NCBI GenBank assembly: GCA_946617165.1
Contig: CAMOJP010000002.1
Location: forward strand, 1-61,742
Reading direction: 5' to 3'
From: an uncultured Bacteroidales bacterium
GTDB taxonomy: Bacteria > Bacteroidota > Bacteroidia > Bacteroidales > Paludibacteraceae
Length of the DNA stretch: 61,742 nt
The translations under genes and the position numbers were made by a program. A model generated the notes under the pieces. That model saw only the letters and a list, made by a program, of their open reading frames with translations, did no database searches and was not told the DNA's origin. Positions 47,974 through 58,696 of the stretch are shown piece after piece; positions within the stretch are counted from its first letter, which is position 1; every line of letters starts with the position of its first letter.

Positions 47974-50238
47974 ATGCCACAAACAGTTCGTTTAAATAAA
48001 ATACTTATCTACGCCCGAGAAGAGGCCGGTCGTTTACGTAACAAAGAAGTGTTGCCGGAACACCTTCTTCTGGGTATTATCCGACTACAAGAAGGAACTG
48101 CGTACGATATACTGATGCGTACAGAATGGTCACCTGAAGATGCAAAACTCAATTTAGATGAAGCATTGAAAGAAGAGTCTACGGATCTGATGCAGCCTGT
48201 TACCCGTTCAGTTCAAGTAGAGCGCATACTGCGTATAGCAGACAGTGAAGCTAAATTATACAATGAGGAAGCAACAGGTTCCATCCATCTGTTATTAGCT
48301 ATTTTACATGAACGCATCAACCGAGCAGCTATCTATCTTGAGTCCGTATGGAACATCACCTACGAGAGTATAGCAGCTCTATATCCTAAGAAGCATAGTG
48401 CTCCGCAAGCGGGTATGGACCAGTCTTCTGATGTAGAAGATGAACCGAGGGAATCGAAGTCTTCACGTCCTACGAAAGAGCGTAAATCGCCGCACGGCAC
48501 GCCATCACTTGATAAATATGGACGTGACCTAACCGCACAAGCGGCAAATGGTAAACTTGATCCGGTAGTAGGACGTGAGCCCGAAATCGAACGCGTTGTC
48601 CAGATACTATCCCGCCGGAAAAAGAATAATCCTATTCTTATCGGCGAACCCGGTGTTGGCAAGTCTGCCATTGTAGAAGGTCTTGCACTACGCATTGTTC
48701 ATGACCAAGTAGAAGCGCTCAAAGGTCGTCGTATCATCACATTAGACATTGCTTCGATGGTGGCGGGAACAACCTACCGCGGACAGTTCGAGGAACGCAT
48801 GAAATCCGTCATTCAGGAACTACAATCCCATCCCGAGATAATTCTCTTTATTGATGAGATTCACACCATTATTGGTGCTGGAAATGCCCAAGGCTCACTT
48901 GATGCAGCCAATATCCTTAAGCCTGCTTTAGCACGAGGTGAAGTACAATGCATAGGCGCTACTACCACCAACGAATATCGCACTTCTATAGAGAAAGACG
49001 GTGCCTTGGAGCGCCGGTTCCAGAAGATCATCGTTCGTCCTACAAATGCAGAGGAAACAATTGAAATTCTACATCGTTTAGCCAAACATTACGAAGAGTT
49101 TCATCACGTTACATACTTGGATGAAGCCATAGAAGCGTGCGTAATGTTAGCCGATCGTTATATCACAGACCGCGCATTTCCGGATAAGGCTATAGATGTG
49201 TTGGACGAAGCAGGTGCTAAGAAACAAGCCGCAGCAACGAGTGAAGGTAAAAAACGCCCCGTTGTCAACAAAGATGACGTAGCTAACGTTGTATCGATGA
49301 TGTCAGGCGTACCAGTTCAGCGCGTGCAGAAGGCTGAGTCTGAAAGACTGCGCACTATGGCTGACGTGCTCAAGAAACATGTTATTGGACAAGATAATGC
49401 AGTTCAGACTGTCGTACGCGCCATACAACGTTCTCGTTTGGGTTTGAGAGACCCCAAACGTCCTATCGGCACATTCTTTTTCCTCGGCCCTACCGGTGTA
49501 GGTAAAACCTATCTGGCACAATGTCTGGCAGAAGAGATGTTCGGCTCGAAAGATGCTATCGTGCGATTTGATATGTCGGAATATATGGAGAAGCACACCG
49601 TTTCGCTTCTGGTCGGAGCCCCTCCGGGATATATCGCTCACGAAGATGGTGGTAAACTGACAGAGGCCGTTAGGCGCAAACCTTACTCTATTGTTCTTTT
49701 TGACGAAATCGAGAAAGCGCATCCCGATATATTCAACGTGCTGTTACAAGTGCTTGATGAAGGTCGGCTAACTGATAGACAAGGACATATCGTAGACTTC
49801 AAAAATACGATTATTATCCTCACTTCAAATGTAGGAACCAGACAGCTGAAAGACTTCGGTAGCGGAGTAGGGTTCGCTTCTATGGAGAAAGATGATAAAG
49901 ATCAGAAACAAACATTGCTTAAGGCGCTGAATAAGACTTTTCCACCGGAATTTGTCAACCGTATTGATAATATCATTACCTTTGACTCCCTCTCCCGCCA
50001 AACAATGGAAGTGATTTTGGACAAAGAACTGGACTTGCTGCGTAAACGCCTTAAAGCACAAGGGTATACCCTGCAAGTATCCGGCGATGTCAAATCTGCA
50101 TTGCTGGATAAATCGGACACCAAACAATATGGTGCAAGACCTATCAAACGCGCTATACAAACTTACATCGAAGATAAAATTACGGAATCGATGCTCAATC
50201 AACCTGATAAAAAAACAATTAAAATTACATCAATATGA
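47974..50238 (+). CDS. clpC: ClpC/ClpA-type AAA+ unfoldase
   Basis: ATP-dependent unfoldase feeding ClpP. The Clp N domain has two repeats (about 1-140). The first AAA+ module has [15 protein letters not shown] near residue 224, and the second [12 protein letters not shown] near 505, with Walker B ILFIDEIH and [11 protein letters not shown]. The middle region between modules is short, so whether it is a ClpC or ClpA orthologue is open. 754 residues. Overlaps trxA by 4 bp. Confidence 0.9.
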   Translation: MPQTVRLNKILIYAREEAGRLRNKEVLPEHLLLGIIRLQEGTAYDILMRTEWSPEDAKLNLDEALKEESTDLMQPVTRSVQVERILRIADSEAKLYNEEATGSIHLLLAILHERINRAAIYLESVWNITYESIAALYPKKHSAPQAGMDQSSDVEDEPRESKSSRPTKERKSPHGTPSLDKYGRDLTAQAANGKLDPVVGREPEIERVVQILSRRKKNNPILIGEPGVGKSAIVEGLALRIVHDQVEALKGRRIITLDIASMVAGTTYRGQFEERMKSVIQELQSHPEIILFIDEIHTIIGAGNAQGSLDAANILKPALARGEVQCIGATTTNEYRTSIEKDGALERRFQKIIVRPTNAEETIEILHRLAKHYEEFHHVTYLDEAIEACVMLADRYITDRAFPDKAIDVLDEAGAKKQAAATSEGKKRPVVNKDDVANVVSMMSGVPVQRVQKAESERLRTMADVLKKHVIGQDNAVQTVVRAIQRSRLGLRDPKRPIGTFFFLGPTGVGKTYLAQCLAEEMFGSKDAIVRFDMSEYMEKHTVSLLVGAPPGYIAHEDGGKLTEAVRRKPYSIVLFDEIEKAHPDIFNVLLQVLDEGRLTDRQGHIVDFKNTIIILTSNVGTRQLKDFGSGVGFASMEKDDKDQKQTLLKALNKTFPPEFVNRIDNIITFDSLSRQTMEVILDKELDLLRKRLKAQGYTLQVSGDVKSALLDKSDTKQYGARPIKRAIQTYIEDKITESMLNQPDKKTIKITSI

Positions 50239-50549
50239 CTTATGAAGTAACGGATTCCAACATCCAAGAACTGTTGGCCTCGGCTAATCCCGTTGTAATC
50301 GATTTTTGGGCGCCTTGGTGCGGTCCCTGTAAAATGATGTTGCCTATTGTGGACGAACTCGCCAAACAATACGAAGGACGAGTTACGATTGGAAAACTCA
50401 ATGTGGACGAAAATCCGGACACATGCGAGCAATACGGCATCATGAATATCCCGACAATGCTTTTCTTCAAAAACGGAGAGTTGGTTAATCGCCATGTAGG
50501 CGCTTGCCGCAAACCTGACCTGGAGAAAATAGTGGATACTCTGTTGTAA
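50235..50549 (+). CDS. trxA: Thioredoxin
   Basis: A cytoplasmic disulfide reductant. Active site WCGPC at residues 28-32, with the cis-proline in NIPTMLFF. 104 residues, no signal peptide. It is translationally coupled to clpC (ATGA overlap). Confidence 0.95.
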   Translation: MTYEVTDSNIQELLASANPVVIDFWAPWCGPCKMMLPIVDELAKQYEGRVTIGKLNVDENPDTCEQYGIMNIPTMLFFKNGELVNRHVGACRKPDLEKIVDTLL

Positions 50550-50593
50550 TTTTGGAAGAAAAATCACAAAAAAGTGCATTTTAGAATAAAAAA

Positions 50594-50625
50594 TTTGGTT
50601 ATTCCAAAAAAAAGCAGTACCTTTG
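50594..50625 (+). promoter_or_regulatory. Promoter of tRNA-Arg and rpoD
   Basis: TTTG at 50594-50597 and TACCTTTG at 50618-50625, spacer 20 bp. It has the A-run plus GCAG module also found at topA and tRNA-Pro. It is the only consensus promoter ahead of rpoD. Confidence 0.8.
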
Positions 50626-50655
50626 CGCGCTTTTTTGTGCACAACTTACAACGAT

Positions 50656-50729
50656 GGTTCGGTAGCTCAGTTGGATAGAGCAACAGCCTTCTAAGCTGTG
50701 GGTCGCGGGTTCGACTCCCGCCCGAATCA
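50656..50729 (+). tRNA. tRNA-Arg (anticodon TCT)
   Basis: Cloverleaf with acceptor GGTTCGG/CCGAATC, D-arm AGCTCAGTTGGATAGAGCA, anticodon stem ACAGC/GCTGT with loop CTTCTAA (anticodon TCT, reads AGA), and T-arm GCGGG-TTCGACT-CCCGC. The discriminator is A. The CCA end is not encoded (ACCC follows). 74 nt, ending 23 bp before rpoD. Confidence 0.95.
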
Positions 50730-50752
50730 CCCTTTAAAGCATAATATATACA

Positions 50753-51613
50753 ATGCGTCAACTTAAAATTACAAAGTCGATTACTAACCGCGAATCGGCT
50801 TCTTTAGACAAGTATTTGCAAGAGATAGGACGAGAAAGTCTCGTTACTGTGGAGGAAGAAGTTGAGTTGGCGGCACGTATCCGTCAAGGTGATCGTGCGG
50901 CTCTTGAGAAACTCACTAAATCCAACTTGCGATTTGTCGTTTCTGTAGCTAAGCAATATCAAAACCAAGGACTTAGCTTGCCTGACCTTATCAACGAGGG
51001 AAACCTCGGACTCATTAAAGCTGCGGAGAAATTTGATGAGACTCGTGGCTTTAAATTCATCTCTTATGCCGTTTGGTGGATTCGCCAATCTATCCTGCAA
51101 GCTCTTGCCGAACAATCACGTATTGTTCGTCTGCCGCTGAACCAGGTCGGTTCAATGAACAAAATCAATAAAGCCTTCCAACGTTTTGAACAAGAGCATG
51201 AACGCAAACCTTCTGCTGAGGAATTAGCGGAACTGCTTGATATTCCTGTAGATAAAATCGCTGATACACTTAAGATGTCCGGACGTCATGTCTCTGTGGA
51301 CGCTCCGTTTGTTGAGGGAGAAGACAATAGCCTCATCGACGTCATGGTTAATGAAGATTCGCCTAATGCAGACCGCGGTCTTATCAACGAATCGCTGAAG
51401 ACGGAAATCGATAGGGCACTATCTACACTCGTACCGCGTGAGGCCGAGATTTTACGTAAATTCTTTGGAATAGGCGTACCGGAAAAAACGCTTGAGGAGA
51501 TTGGCGAAGAACTTGGACTGACCAGAGAGCGTGTGCGTCAGATTAAAGAGAAAGCCCTTAAGAAACTGGCGGAAAATAAACGCTCCAAGATTCTTAAAAC
51601 TTACCTTGGATAA
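50753..51613 (+). CDS. rpoD: Primary sigma factor (RpoD/SigA)
   Basis: The housekeeping sigma factor of this phylum. It has a short 286-residue form without the large N-terminal region 1.1. Region 1.2 starts [13 protein letters not shown], region 2 has [20 protein letters not shown] and [20 protein letters not shown], and region 4 has [20 protein letters not shown]. It presumably recognises the TTTG/TAnnTTTG promoters seen across the window. It sits 23 bp after tRNA-Arg with no promoter between, so its mRNA arises by processing of a tRNA-containing transcript. Confidence 0.96.
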   Translation: MRQLKITKSITNRESASLDKYLQEIGRESLVTVEEEVELAARIRQGDRAALEKLTKSNLRFVVSVAKQYQNQGLSLPDLINEGNLGLIKAAEKFDETRGFKFISYAVWWIRQSILQALAEQSRIVRLPLNQVGSMNKINKAFQRFEQEHERKPSAEELAELLDIPVDKIADTLKMSGRHVSVDAPFVEGEDNSLIDVMVNEDSPNADRGLINESLKTEIDRALSTLVPREAEILRKFFGIGVPEKTLEEIGEELGLTRERVRQIKEKALKKLAENKRSKILKTYLG

Positions 51614-51622
51614 GTGTGCTCC

Positions 51623-52441
51623 TTACCCCCTTGGGGTATCGAGTGACTCTAAGGTCCGACGATTGATTTCATCGCGTTCAGAATCCCTGAACCAGCCCCA
51701 CTTATTAAAGTAACGGCACATATTCACAATATGTATCCACAAGTAACGCAAAGAATGATATGATTTCTTTGCGTGATTGTGTATTATTGTTACACCTGGC
51801 CAAAAAAGCGTCAACCAATCACGATGTATTGTGCGCGTTAAATCAATATCTTCCGGATACATAAAATAGCGCTCGTCAAACAGTCGGGCCTGCAACACGG
51901 CCTCCGTTCTCAGTAGCATAAAACATCCGCTTAGGTAGGGAACATTCATAGGATGCGAATAACCACTGCTGCGTAATTCATATCGTTCGTTGCGTTTTGA
52001 CATCCAACGCTTAGGCAAAAAACGTCTTCCGAACACATCCAGGGGAGTCGGTAATAATTTAGCCACATACTGCACTTCGCCGGTGGGATAAATAACCCGT
52101 GGCATCAATTGCCCTACCTTTTTATGTTTGTCCATAAAAGCAATCATACTGGTGATATCTGCGGACTGCACGATAATATCAGAATTGATTACCAGATGGT
52201 AAGTAATCTCGTCATAGACAGATTCGCGTAGCGCGATATTATGGGCGCGACCATAACCTAAATTGGCGTTATTGTATATATATACGACGGGCAAAGGCAA
52301 AGCGGCCAATTCAGCTGTTGGTGTAGGAGAATTATCTACCAAATAGATACGATTCAAGCCCGCTACCTGATATAATGTATCCAATAATCGTAGCAGTTCT
52401 GCCAAATTAGTCTTATATAATACAATGGATATATTGAGCAT
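51623..52441 (-). CDS. GT2-family glycosyltransferase (rhamnosyltransferase-like)
   Basis: A GT-A fold transferase, no membrane segments. The N-terminus MLNISIVLYKTNLAELLRLL, NNANLGYGRAHNIAL, the acidic motif VINSDIIV and PYLSGCFMLLRTEA match WbbL-like enzymes. The start at 52441 overlaps the upstream stop by one base (TGATG). It is the last gene of the polysaccharide cluster and convergent with rpoD (10 bp gap). Sugar specificity unknown. Confidence 0.85.
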   Translation of the reverse strand: MLNISIVLYKTNLAELLRLLDTLYQVAGLNRIYLVDNSPTPTAELAALPLPVVYIYNNANLGYGRAHNIALRESVYDEITYHLVINSDIIVQSADITSMIAFMDKHKKVGQLMPRVIYPTGEVQYVAKLLPTPLDVFGRRFLPKRWMSKRNERYELRSSGYSHPMNVPYLSGCFMLLRTEAVLQARLFDERYFMYPEDIDLTRTIHRDWLTLFWPGVTIIHNHAKKSYHSLRYLWIHIVNMCRYFNKWGWFRDSERDEINRRTLESLDTPRG

Positions 52442-53562
52442 CACTGATATATGGTCGTTAACTTCTTAATCTGGTTCTTCAAGAAATGGGTTCGCACCCA
52501 CTCTTTGGCATTTGCACTATAAATAATACGTAATTCCTCATCATTTAGCAGCGTGTTGATAGCCTGAGCATACTGAGTAGCATTTTTCTCGCGAACAACA
52601 AAGCCTGTCTTCTTGTCCTGATTGACCCACGTCGAGCCCGAACCTTCGATATCGAAAGATACTGCCGGTGTACCGCAATACAATGCCTCTGCAAGAGCTA
52701 CACCAAAAGCTTCGCGGCGGTCTATTGACGGAAAAGCAAATACAGAAGCAGCACACAGGTAATATTTCATCTCATTATTGGGCAAACGGCCTAAAAATTG
52801 TACTTTATCGCCTAACGGGGCTGCCTGATGTTGAAGGGCTGTCGTTTGTTCACCGGTTCCACCTATCAGTACCACACAATCATCCGGCAATAAGGAGGCC
52901 GCTCTAATCAAATAATCAATACCTTTGTAATGGACGTGACGACCTATAAAAAGGACTATCTTCTTTCCCGCATACAAAGTTCGGATGTCTTTTATCTTTT
53001 TCTCCTCACCCTTGAAAAACTGTAGTTTGCTCTCATTAATCGTATTAGGTATAATATCAATCTTGTCTAAAAACGGCTGCAAGGGTGCCGACTTAGATAC
53101 ATATTGTGCACTGGTGGCTATAATTCGGTAGGCACGTTTCAACACCAGACGTTCTATTGGTTTGACGAGATAATACATCATCTTCTTACCTATAATATCG
53201 GCATGCCAGTGGACAACAATCTTAGCGCCATGAGTATTAACTAATAGTAGATAAGCGGCCACTAAAGGATTAGGAAAGTGAATATGAACAATATCAGGAC
53301 AGAAGGTATTCAACTCATGCTGCAGTTTCCATAAAAAAGACAACGAGCAGGCTTGTGATGCTATCGTTATTGGAGCGTTGACGCGCACAATCTCTATGCC
53401 ATTGTCCATCGAACGGACAAAACCGCGCTCGTGATTAAAACATATCACACGTTGGTCATAATCGCTCTTCAGCTCATTGACTATCGTATATACAACATCC
53501 TCAATCCCGCCGTAGTAGGGAGGATAAAACTTGGAAATATGTAAGATTCGCTTTTTAGACAT
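52441..53562 (-). CDS. GT4-family glycosyltransferase
   Basis: A GT-B retaining transferase with HISKFYPPYYGGIEDVVYTI at the start (nucleotide-sugar loop GG), IVLFIGRHVHYKGIDYLIRA and SIDRREAFGVALAEALYCG (EX7E-type motif). 373 residues. It probably adds a sugar to the lipid-linked repeat unit at the cytoplasmic face. Confidence 0.88.
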   Translation of the reverse strand: MSKKRILHISKFYPPYYGGIEDVVYTIVNELKSDYDQRVICFNHERGFVRSMDNGIEIVRVNAPITIASQACSLSFLWKLQHELNTFCPDIVHIHFPNPLVAAYLLLVNTHGAKIVVHWHADIIGKKMMYYLVKPIERLVLKRAYRIIATSAQYVSKSAPLQPFLDKIDIIPNTINESKLQFFKGEEKKIKDIRTLYAGKKIVLFIGRHVHYKGIDYLIRAASLLPDDCVVLIGGTGEQTTALQHQAAPLGDKVQFLGRLPNNEMKYYLCAASVFAFPSIDRREAFGVALAEALYCGTPAVSFDIEGSGSTWVNQDKKTGFVVREKNATQYAQAINTLLNDEELRIIYSANAKEWVRTHFLKNQIKKLTTIYQ

Positions 53563-53566
53563 AGAA

Positions 53567-54286
53567 TCAATGGGTCAAACGATACCTTATTATATAATAT
53601 AACATTTGTATGCGGGCGTATATCTTCACGTACAACGGACGCGGGCTGCGGGTGAATAAGGACTTGCTATTCACTTGTGTTACTGTGCCGGCATGGCGTC
53701 TATACAATAACAGTGGTTCTTCTACAAAACAGACTTTACCCACCATCTGGGCTACTATGCCTATCCACCAATCATGGGCAATCGTCGATGCCGATGGGTA
53801 TGGACGCGAAGCCTCTAAGACGCTACGCTTGAATGCCATTGCCGAGCCGTAGAATGTGCATGCAAACCAGTTCTTCCACAGCCCCGCACCGCTATGCATT
53901 ATACCAAACAAGGAGTCGGCAACAACATGTAATGCCTCATCCGTCACGCGCGCATCAGTCACAACCAAGTCGCACGACGCCAAATGCAAAAGCGAGCGGC
54001 TTACTTTACCCGGCAACCACACATCATCCTGGTCACTGAGAAAAATATAATCACCTTTCGCTTGGTCCAAAGCCGCATAAAAATTACGAGTCGTACCTAC
54101 ATGAGGATGGCTCAAAATCACTATACGGGGGTCGGCTATTCCGCGGATAACTGCTATCGTATCATCCGTCGAACCGTCATCAGACACTATCACTTCGTCC
54201 GTAGCAGATAACTGGGATAATATACTCCGTAACTGCGCTTCTACATAGGCGGAGCCGTTATATGTGGCCATACATACTGATATCAT
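53567..54286 (-). CDS. GT2-family glycosyltransferase
   Basis: I start at the ATG at 54286 (MISVCMATYNGSAYVEAQL), which overlaps the upstream stop as ATGA; the longer frame to 54385 only adds residues from the neighbouring gene. Motifs are EVIVSDDGSTDDTIAVI, FLSDQDDVWLPGKV and the DWWIG acceptor-side motif. 239 residues. It is closely related in layout to the next gene, probably an old duplication. Confidence 0.87.
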   Translation of the reverse strand: MISVCMATYNGSAYVEAQLRSILSQLSATDEVIVSDDGSTDDTIAVIRGIADPRIVILSHPHVGTTRNFYAALDQAKGDYIFLSDQDDVWLPGKVSRSLLHLASCDLVVTDARVTDEALHVVADSLFGIMHSGAGLWKNWFACTFYGSAMAFKRSVLEASRPYPSASTIAHDWWIGIVAQMVGKVCFVEEPLLLYRRHAGTVTQVNSKSLFTRSPRPLYVKIYARIQMLYYIIRYRLTH

Positions 54287-55110
54287 CGGAGTACCAAGTA
54301 TTTTATTCGGTTGTATATAAACGACCACGCACTGCAATTGAGGATATCTTTTGCCTGTAAATAGTTGCGACGGTTGCACTTCCACACACTTCCGACAGTC
54401 AGTAATTTAGACCACAAATAGGGCAAGCCTTTGCTTACACGAACAGCACCGATCACGTTCCCTGTGTGCTGACGGTATAGGATATCCTTCTCCGGAGATA
54501 TAAGGATGGGACCTCCTTTGTATAAGCATGTCAACGCTACAACTGCATCGTGCATATAAGCGTGTTCCATAAAAGGCAGAGACAACTCTTTGGCACGGCG
54601 ATTGAACAGCATCGCACAACCCGTCACATAATTGCAGGTGCCCAACTGTTGGGGAGACTGTAACAGATCCGGACGCAAACGAACCATATGCCAGAAGGAC
54701 TCATCTATCACAGCCAATTCAGAATCTACAACACGTAAATCCGAGCATACTACTATCGGCGTCTCAGCCGACTCTTGCTTCTCACGTTCCATCAATCGCT
54801 TAAGCATATGCTCTAACTTCTTGGGAAGCCAAATATCATCCTGATCCGCAAAACCGATATATTCGGCTGTGGACGCATATAACAAAAACTCATACGAACG
54901 AACACAGCCGATATTCCTGCTCTCCTCCAAACGAACAATCTTATTCGGATAAAGCGACACATATTCATCGATAATAGCTATCGTATCATCCGTCGAACCG
55001 TCATCACGAATAAGCAAACGCCAACCACCGTAACTCTGACCTAAAATAGAGTCTATCTGCTCGCGCAACCATCTCGAACCGTTATATGTCGATAGCAAAA
55101 TATCAATCAT
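54283..55110 (-). CDS. GT2-family glycosyltransferase
   Basis: MIDILLSTYNGSRWLREQID, LIRDDGSTDDTIAIIDEY and GFADQDDIWLPKKLEHML are shared with the neighbouring GT2, as is a late YRQHTGNVIGA versus YRRHAGTVTQV motif. 275 residues. It overlaps the next GT4 gene by 8 bp. Sugar unknown. Confidence 0.87.
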   Translation of the reverse strand: MIDILLSTYNGSRWLREQIDSILGQSYGGWRLLIRDDGSTDDTIAIIDEYVSLYPNKIVRLEESRNIGCVRSYEFLLYASTAEYIGFADQDDIWLPKKLEHMLKRLMEREKQESAETPIVVCSDLRVVDSELAVIDESFWHMVRLRPDLLQSPQQLGTCNYVTGCAMLFNRRAKELSLPFMEHAYMHDAVVALTCLYKGGPILISPEKDILYRQHTGNVIGAVRVSKGLPYLWSKLLTVGSVWKCNRRNYLQAKDILNCSAWSFIYNRIKYLVLR

Positions 55111-56206
55111 TACTTAGCACACTTCCAATAGATTCATTATACTTTTGGTGAGATAGCAATTCGCGGACACGTCGCTCTCCGCACGAAGCCAAAGACTCCC
55201 GATAATCCTCGTCCATACATTTACGTAACTGTTCTTCCAATATGTCAGGACGGGTCGGAGGAAAGAAAAGACAATCTTTTTTATGACGCAATAGCTCGGA
55301 CATCCCGCTCTGAGTCGTTTGAAGCACACACACGTGCGCTTGCAATGCCTCTAAAACCACTAACGGCATCGTCTCTGCATAGGATGGAAGTACGAATATA
55401 TCTATCTGAGAATAAAACGATACCACATCATCCGTCGATTCAGTCACACGCAACACCTCTGCCGGAAGAGCACTTAACGAACGTACACGCTCGATTTCAT
55501 CGGCACTTCTTGCACCGCACAACCACAACTCTGTTTCGGGATACGTAGCGTGAAGCCGCTCGAACGTCTTCACTAACATCTCAATATTCTTGCGAGCTGC
55601 AAAAGCACCTAAATAGCCGATTCGTACACCCTCATGCGCAACACGATTAGCTGATACAGGACGAATGGGATTATATACCACCTTAGCGCGGATTCGACAA
55701 CCCAATACTTCTTCCCAAGCCGATTGCTGATGATGAGAAATACATACAATCCGGTTGCCCTTGTACTTAACCAAACTGCGGTATAGCCCCTTTAATGAAC
55801 TACGCCAACCAAATAACTTATGAGGTAATTCATGCCAGTGCCACACATGCACAATACGACAGGCATGAGCCGCACAGACACCTATCGTCGTCACTATCGT
55901 GTTCGAATACACCACATCTACACCCTCACGCTTGATATAGCGTACCAGACGGTGAAGCGCATAACTGTTATACAACCTAACAAACCGGGTACGTAGCCAA
56001 CTTTCGCCGGACGGACGATAAGGCAGATACAAAACTTCGTCCGCGATGGAACGAACCGACGCATCCAATCCTCCGTCAGTCACATGACTCGGCAATAACA
56101 CCGACACACGATGACCCGCATCATGAGCGGAGACTAAACTGCTAAGTAGCACCTGCTCGGAGCCGTGCAACTCGCGGGTATGATTGATGAACAGAATATG
56201 GCTCAT
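55103..56206 (-). CDS. GT4-family glycosyltransferase
   Basis: MSHILFINHTRELHGSEQVL at the start, then GVRIGYLGAFAARKNIEMLV and FVLPSYAETMPLVVLEALQA (EX7E region). 367 residues. It abuts the polymerase gene (1-bp overlap). Confidence 0.87.
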   Translation of the reverse strand: MSHILFINHTRELHGSEQVLLSSLVSAHDAGHRVSVLLPSHVTDGGLDASVRSIADEVLYLPYRPSGESWLRTRFVRLYNSYALHRLVRYIKREGVDVVYSNTIVTTIGVCAAHACRIVHVWHWHELPHKLFGWRSSLKGLYRSLVKYKGNRIVCISHHQQSAWEEVLGCRIRAKVVYNPIRPVSANRVAHEGVRIGYLGAFAARKNIEMLVKTFERLHATYPETELWLCGARSADEIERVRSLSALPAEVLRVTESTDDVVSFYSQIDIFVLPSYAETMPLVVLEALQAHVCVLQTTQSGMSELLRHKKDCLFFPPTRPDILEEQLRKCMDEDYRESLASCGERRVRELLSHQKYNESIGSVLSND

Positions 56207-57390
56207 TAGTTCTTACGACTGCCGCGGAAAAACTCATGCGACTGCTGCGCACGCTGTTTGCCCGTACTCGGACGTGGATGGATCTTGTATTCTATGTAAT
56301 TCTGATACGGATTATACGCTGCCGCCCAGGGCTGCTCCAAAAATACGGCACGGGAAAAACTGAAACAATAAAGAGCTATCACTACCAACGCCGCAAAACG
56401 CTGCATAAACAGAGGAAATAACTCCAATATCATCGGCAACAATATAATCACTCCGATAAAGAAAAAGTAACGCGTACGGTTACTTACCTCCACCAATTCA
56501 TAGCAGTAATAATACAGCACTAAACTCAAAAAGTACATATTCAGCATCACCGTACCGTAACGCTTGCTGTCAATCTGATCGTGGAATATCATCACTACTA
56601 TCAGAATCAATATATTCAGTATAAATCCGATACTTAGTTTGCGACTCACCGCAAACAACGACTCTTCTACATATAAGTCCGCCTTGTCGGCATAATTCTC
56701 ACCTAATAGACCCGCTACCGTCAGAAATATGGACTTTATCCACGGAATTCCTAACAACATCAACGCCGCTCCGATTCCTATAACCGCCAGATACATCCAC
56801 GTCGGGAATTTACGACCTAATACAAAATACAACGGAATCATCAGAACGGATACTCGGTGAAACAAGCACGCTAAAAAGATGAACGTCATATATTTCCATA
56901 TGGACTTGCGGTCTATATACTGAAGCGCAAAGAAACACAACGCTACGGCAGTCGCCTGACGGATATATATCATCTCTAATTGCATGTATAATATGCCAAA
57001 ATAGCACATCAATGCAACCAACGGATACTTCGTGTAACGATACGAGGCTATACTTATCAACGTAATGTTTATCGTCGTCACAACAAAAAACAAGTGCTGG
57101 ATATTGCCGCCTAATGCCTTGATACCCGTGCATAACAGCACAAAGCCCTCCTCCACATTCTCCGCAAATAGCAAACCCGGATGAACCATTATCTGATCCC
57201 AACGGGGAAAATCATTAAATAAATCCGTGTACGAATCCCAGTCTCCACCGGTCTCATAACGCAAACCCGCAACGGCTATTAGTATCAACGAGGCAAAGGG
57301 AACCAGTACTTGGTTCGTCAACTTGTCTGAAAACTGAATATTCAGAACCGACAATAATGTCAATATCAGAAATATAACTAAATAGAACAT
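56206..57390 (-). CDS. EpsG-family O-antigen/exopolysaccharide polymerase
   Basis: An integral membrane protein of 394 residues with about ten hydrophobic segments. The N-terminal GLRYETGGDWDSYTDLF is the hallmark of EpsG/Wzy-like polymerases, and the conserved IRQATAVALCFFAL and LFHRVSVLMIPLY segments follow. It joins repeat units on the periplasmic face. It overlaps the flippase gene by 13 bp. Confidence 0.85.
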   Translation of the reverse strand: MFYLVIFLILTLLSVLNIQFSDKLTNQVLVPFASLILIAVAGLRYETGGDWDSYTDLFNDFPRWDQIMVHPGLLFAENVEEGFVLLCTGIKALGGNIQHLFFVVTTINITLISIASYRYTKYPLVALMCYFGILYMQLEMIYIRQATAVALCFFALQYIDRKSIWKYMTFIFLACLFHRVSVLMIPLYFVLGRKFPTWMYLAVIGIGAALMLLGIPWIKSIFLTVAGLLGENYADKADLYVEESLFAVSRKLSIGFILNILILIVVMIFHDQIDSKRYGTVMLNMYFLSLVLYYYCYELVEVSNRTRYFFFIGVIILLPMILELFPLFMQRFAALVVIALYCFSFSRAVFLEQPWAAAYNPYQNYIEYKIHPRPSTGKQRAQQSHEFFRGSRKN

Positions 57391-58670
57391 CTTCCTCTAT
57401 GACAAATCAATATGGCACCTACTATTATGCACTCTGCCACTTCGGCTATCACCCAACTCCAAGCTGCACCACTTACACCTACGCGCGGAATAAGAAACAG
57501 GTTGGACAGCACACATATAACCGACAATACCAAACCCACAAACGGAGCAAAACGTTGAAGCCCCTGACCGTACAAACCCTGAACAGTCAATATCGTCGCG
57601 GTCATCACTAAAAACGGTAAAGGAGATAGTACGCGCAATAACGGGACTGACAACGCAAACGAACTGCCCAACATCACGCGGATAATGAAGGGCGCAAACA
57701 CATAGGATACTAACGATACAAACGCACCTAACGCTCCGCCTGTCACTAACGTACGAATGAAAAAACTACGCCATGAACTATACGACTCCGCATAGCGACG
57801 GCTCATCTCAGGAAATATCGCCGTACTTATCGGCATCACTACACACATGTTCGCCGCTAATATCAAACGCTGGGCACCCGAAAAATAACCTATCTCCACA
57901 TCATCCGCAAAAACGCCTAAAAGCGTTAAATTCAACGTCGTGTATAAACTCACAAACACATTGTTTAGAAATATAGGAAAACCCGCACTCGCCACTTCCT
58001 TTATTACTTTGAGCGACAGCGCGCTTGCACCATCTAACCTTTCAACCCTGCATCCTTTAAACAGTAACCCATAACGCTTCACCACATAACCAAATGCCGC
58101 CAAACCCACTAACATGCTCGATAACGACAAAAAAAACGGATATAAATAATACTGGGAAGCACTGCGGATAACGGACAATATCAATATCGCACCTAATAAC
58201 TTGATTGCCAGATTAAACACAGCCATCTTGGTCATGTCTTGAACACCTTGAAGAAACCAGGTCGGGAAAAACACAACTCCTATATTCACCAACGCCGTGC
58301 ACCAGTACAACAACGGGTCGGAAGATACACGATCTACTGTCATACTCAGTATCCATAACACTACAAACGATACCGCTAACAGCACACACTTCATCACTAT
58401 CACCGACCAAAACACATCGCGCATACGATTAGCATCATCCTTCGATAACGCAATCTGACGCGTCGCTGAATACTCAAAACCGTAATTCACTATCAACGTC
58501 AGATATACAACGATGTTCTGCGCATAACTCACACGACCGAACACTTCCGTACCGAATATGCGTGTGATAAACGGAATGATTATCAAAGGAATAAGGTAAT
58601 TCGCTACCTGCAACACTCCCAAAGAAGTGATGTTTTTCACTAGCGTCCTATTTACCTTTTCGCACAACAT
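57378..58670 (-). CDS. Wzx-type polysaccharide flippase
   Basis: MATE/MOP-superfamily protein with 12-14 hydrophobic segments, 430 residues. The N-terminus (NITSLGVLQVANYLIPLIII, TRIFGTEVFGRVSYAQ) is typical of Wzx proteins. It moves lipid-linked repeat units across the inner membrane. It is the first gene of the cluster, 85 bp after rpsP with a terminator in between. No initiating sugar-phosphate transferase, nucleotide-sugar gene or export (Wza/Wzc) gene is present, so those must lie elsewhere. Confidence 0.9.
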   Translation of the reverse strand: MLCEKVNRTLVKNITSLGVLQVANYLIPLIIIPFITRIFGTEVFGRVSYAQNIVVYLTLIVNYGFEYSATRQIALSKDDANRMRDVFWSVIVMKCVLLAVSFVVLWILSMTVDRVSSDPLLYWCTALVNIGVVFFPTWFLQGVQDMTKMAVFNLAIKLLGAILILSVIRSASQYYLYPFFLSLSSMLVGLAAFGYVVKRYGLLFKGCRVERLDGASALSLKVIKEVASAGFPIFLNNVFVSLYTTLNLTLLGVFADDVEIGYFSGAQRLILAANMCVVMPISTAIFPEMSRRYAESYSSWRSFFIRTLVTGGALGAFVSLVSYVFAPFIIRVMLGSSFALSVPLLRVLSPLPFLVMTATILTVQGLYGQGLQRFAPFVGLVLSVICVLSNLFLIPRVGVSGAAWSWVIAEVAECIIVGAILICHRGRCSI

Positions 58671-58696
58671 GCCTGTTTAGCGTCCGAGAGTACTAC

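Noticed and set aside
51623..58670. Polysaccharide cluster considered as a phase-variable capsule locus
   Set aside because: I found no invertible promoter flanked by inverted repeats, and no UpxY/UpxZ-type gene or recombinase nearby.
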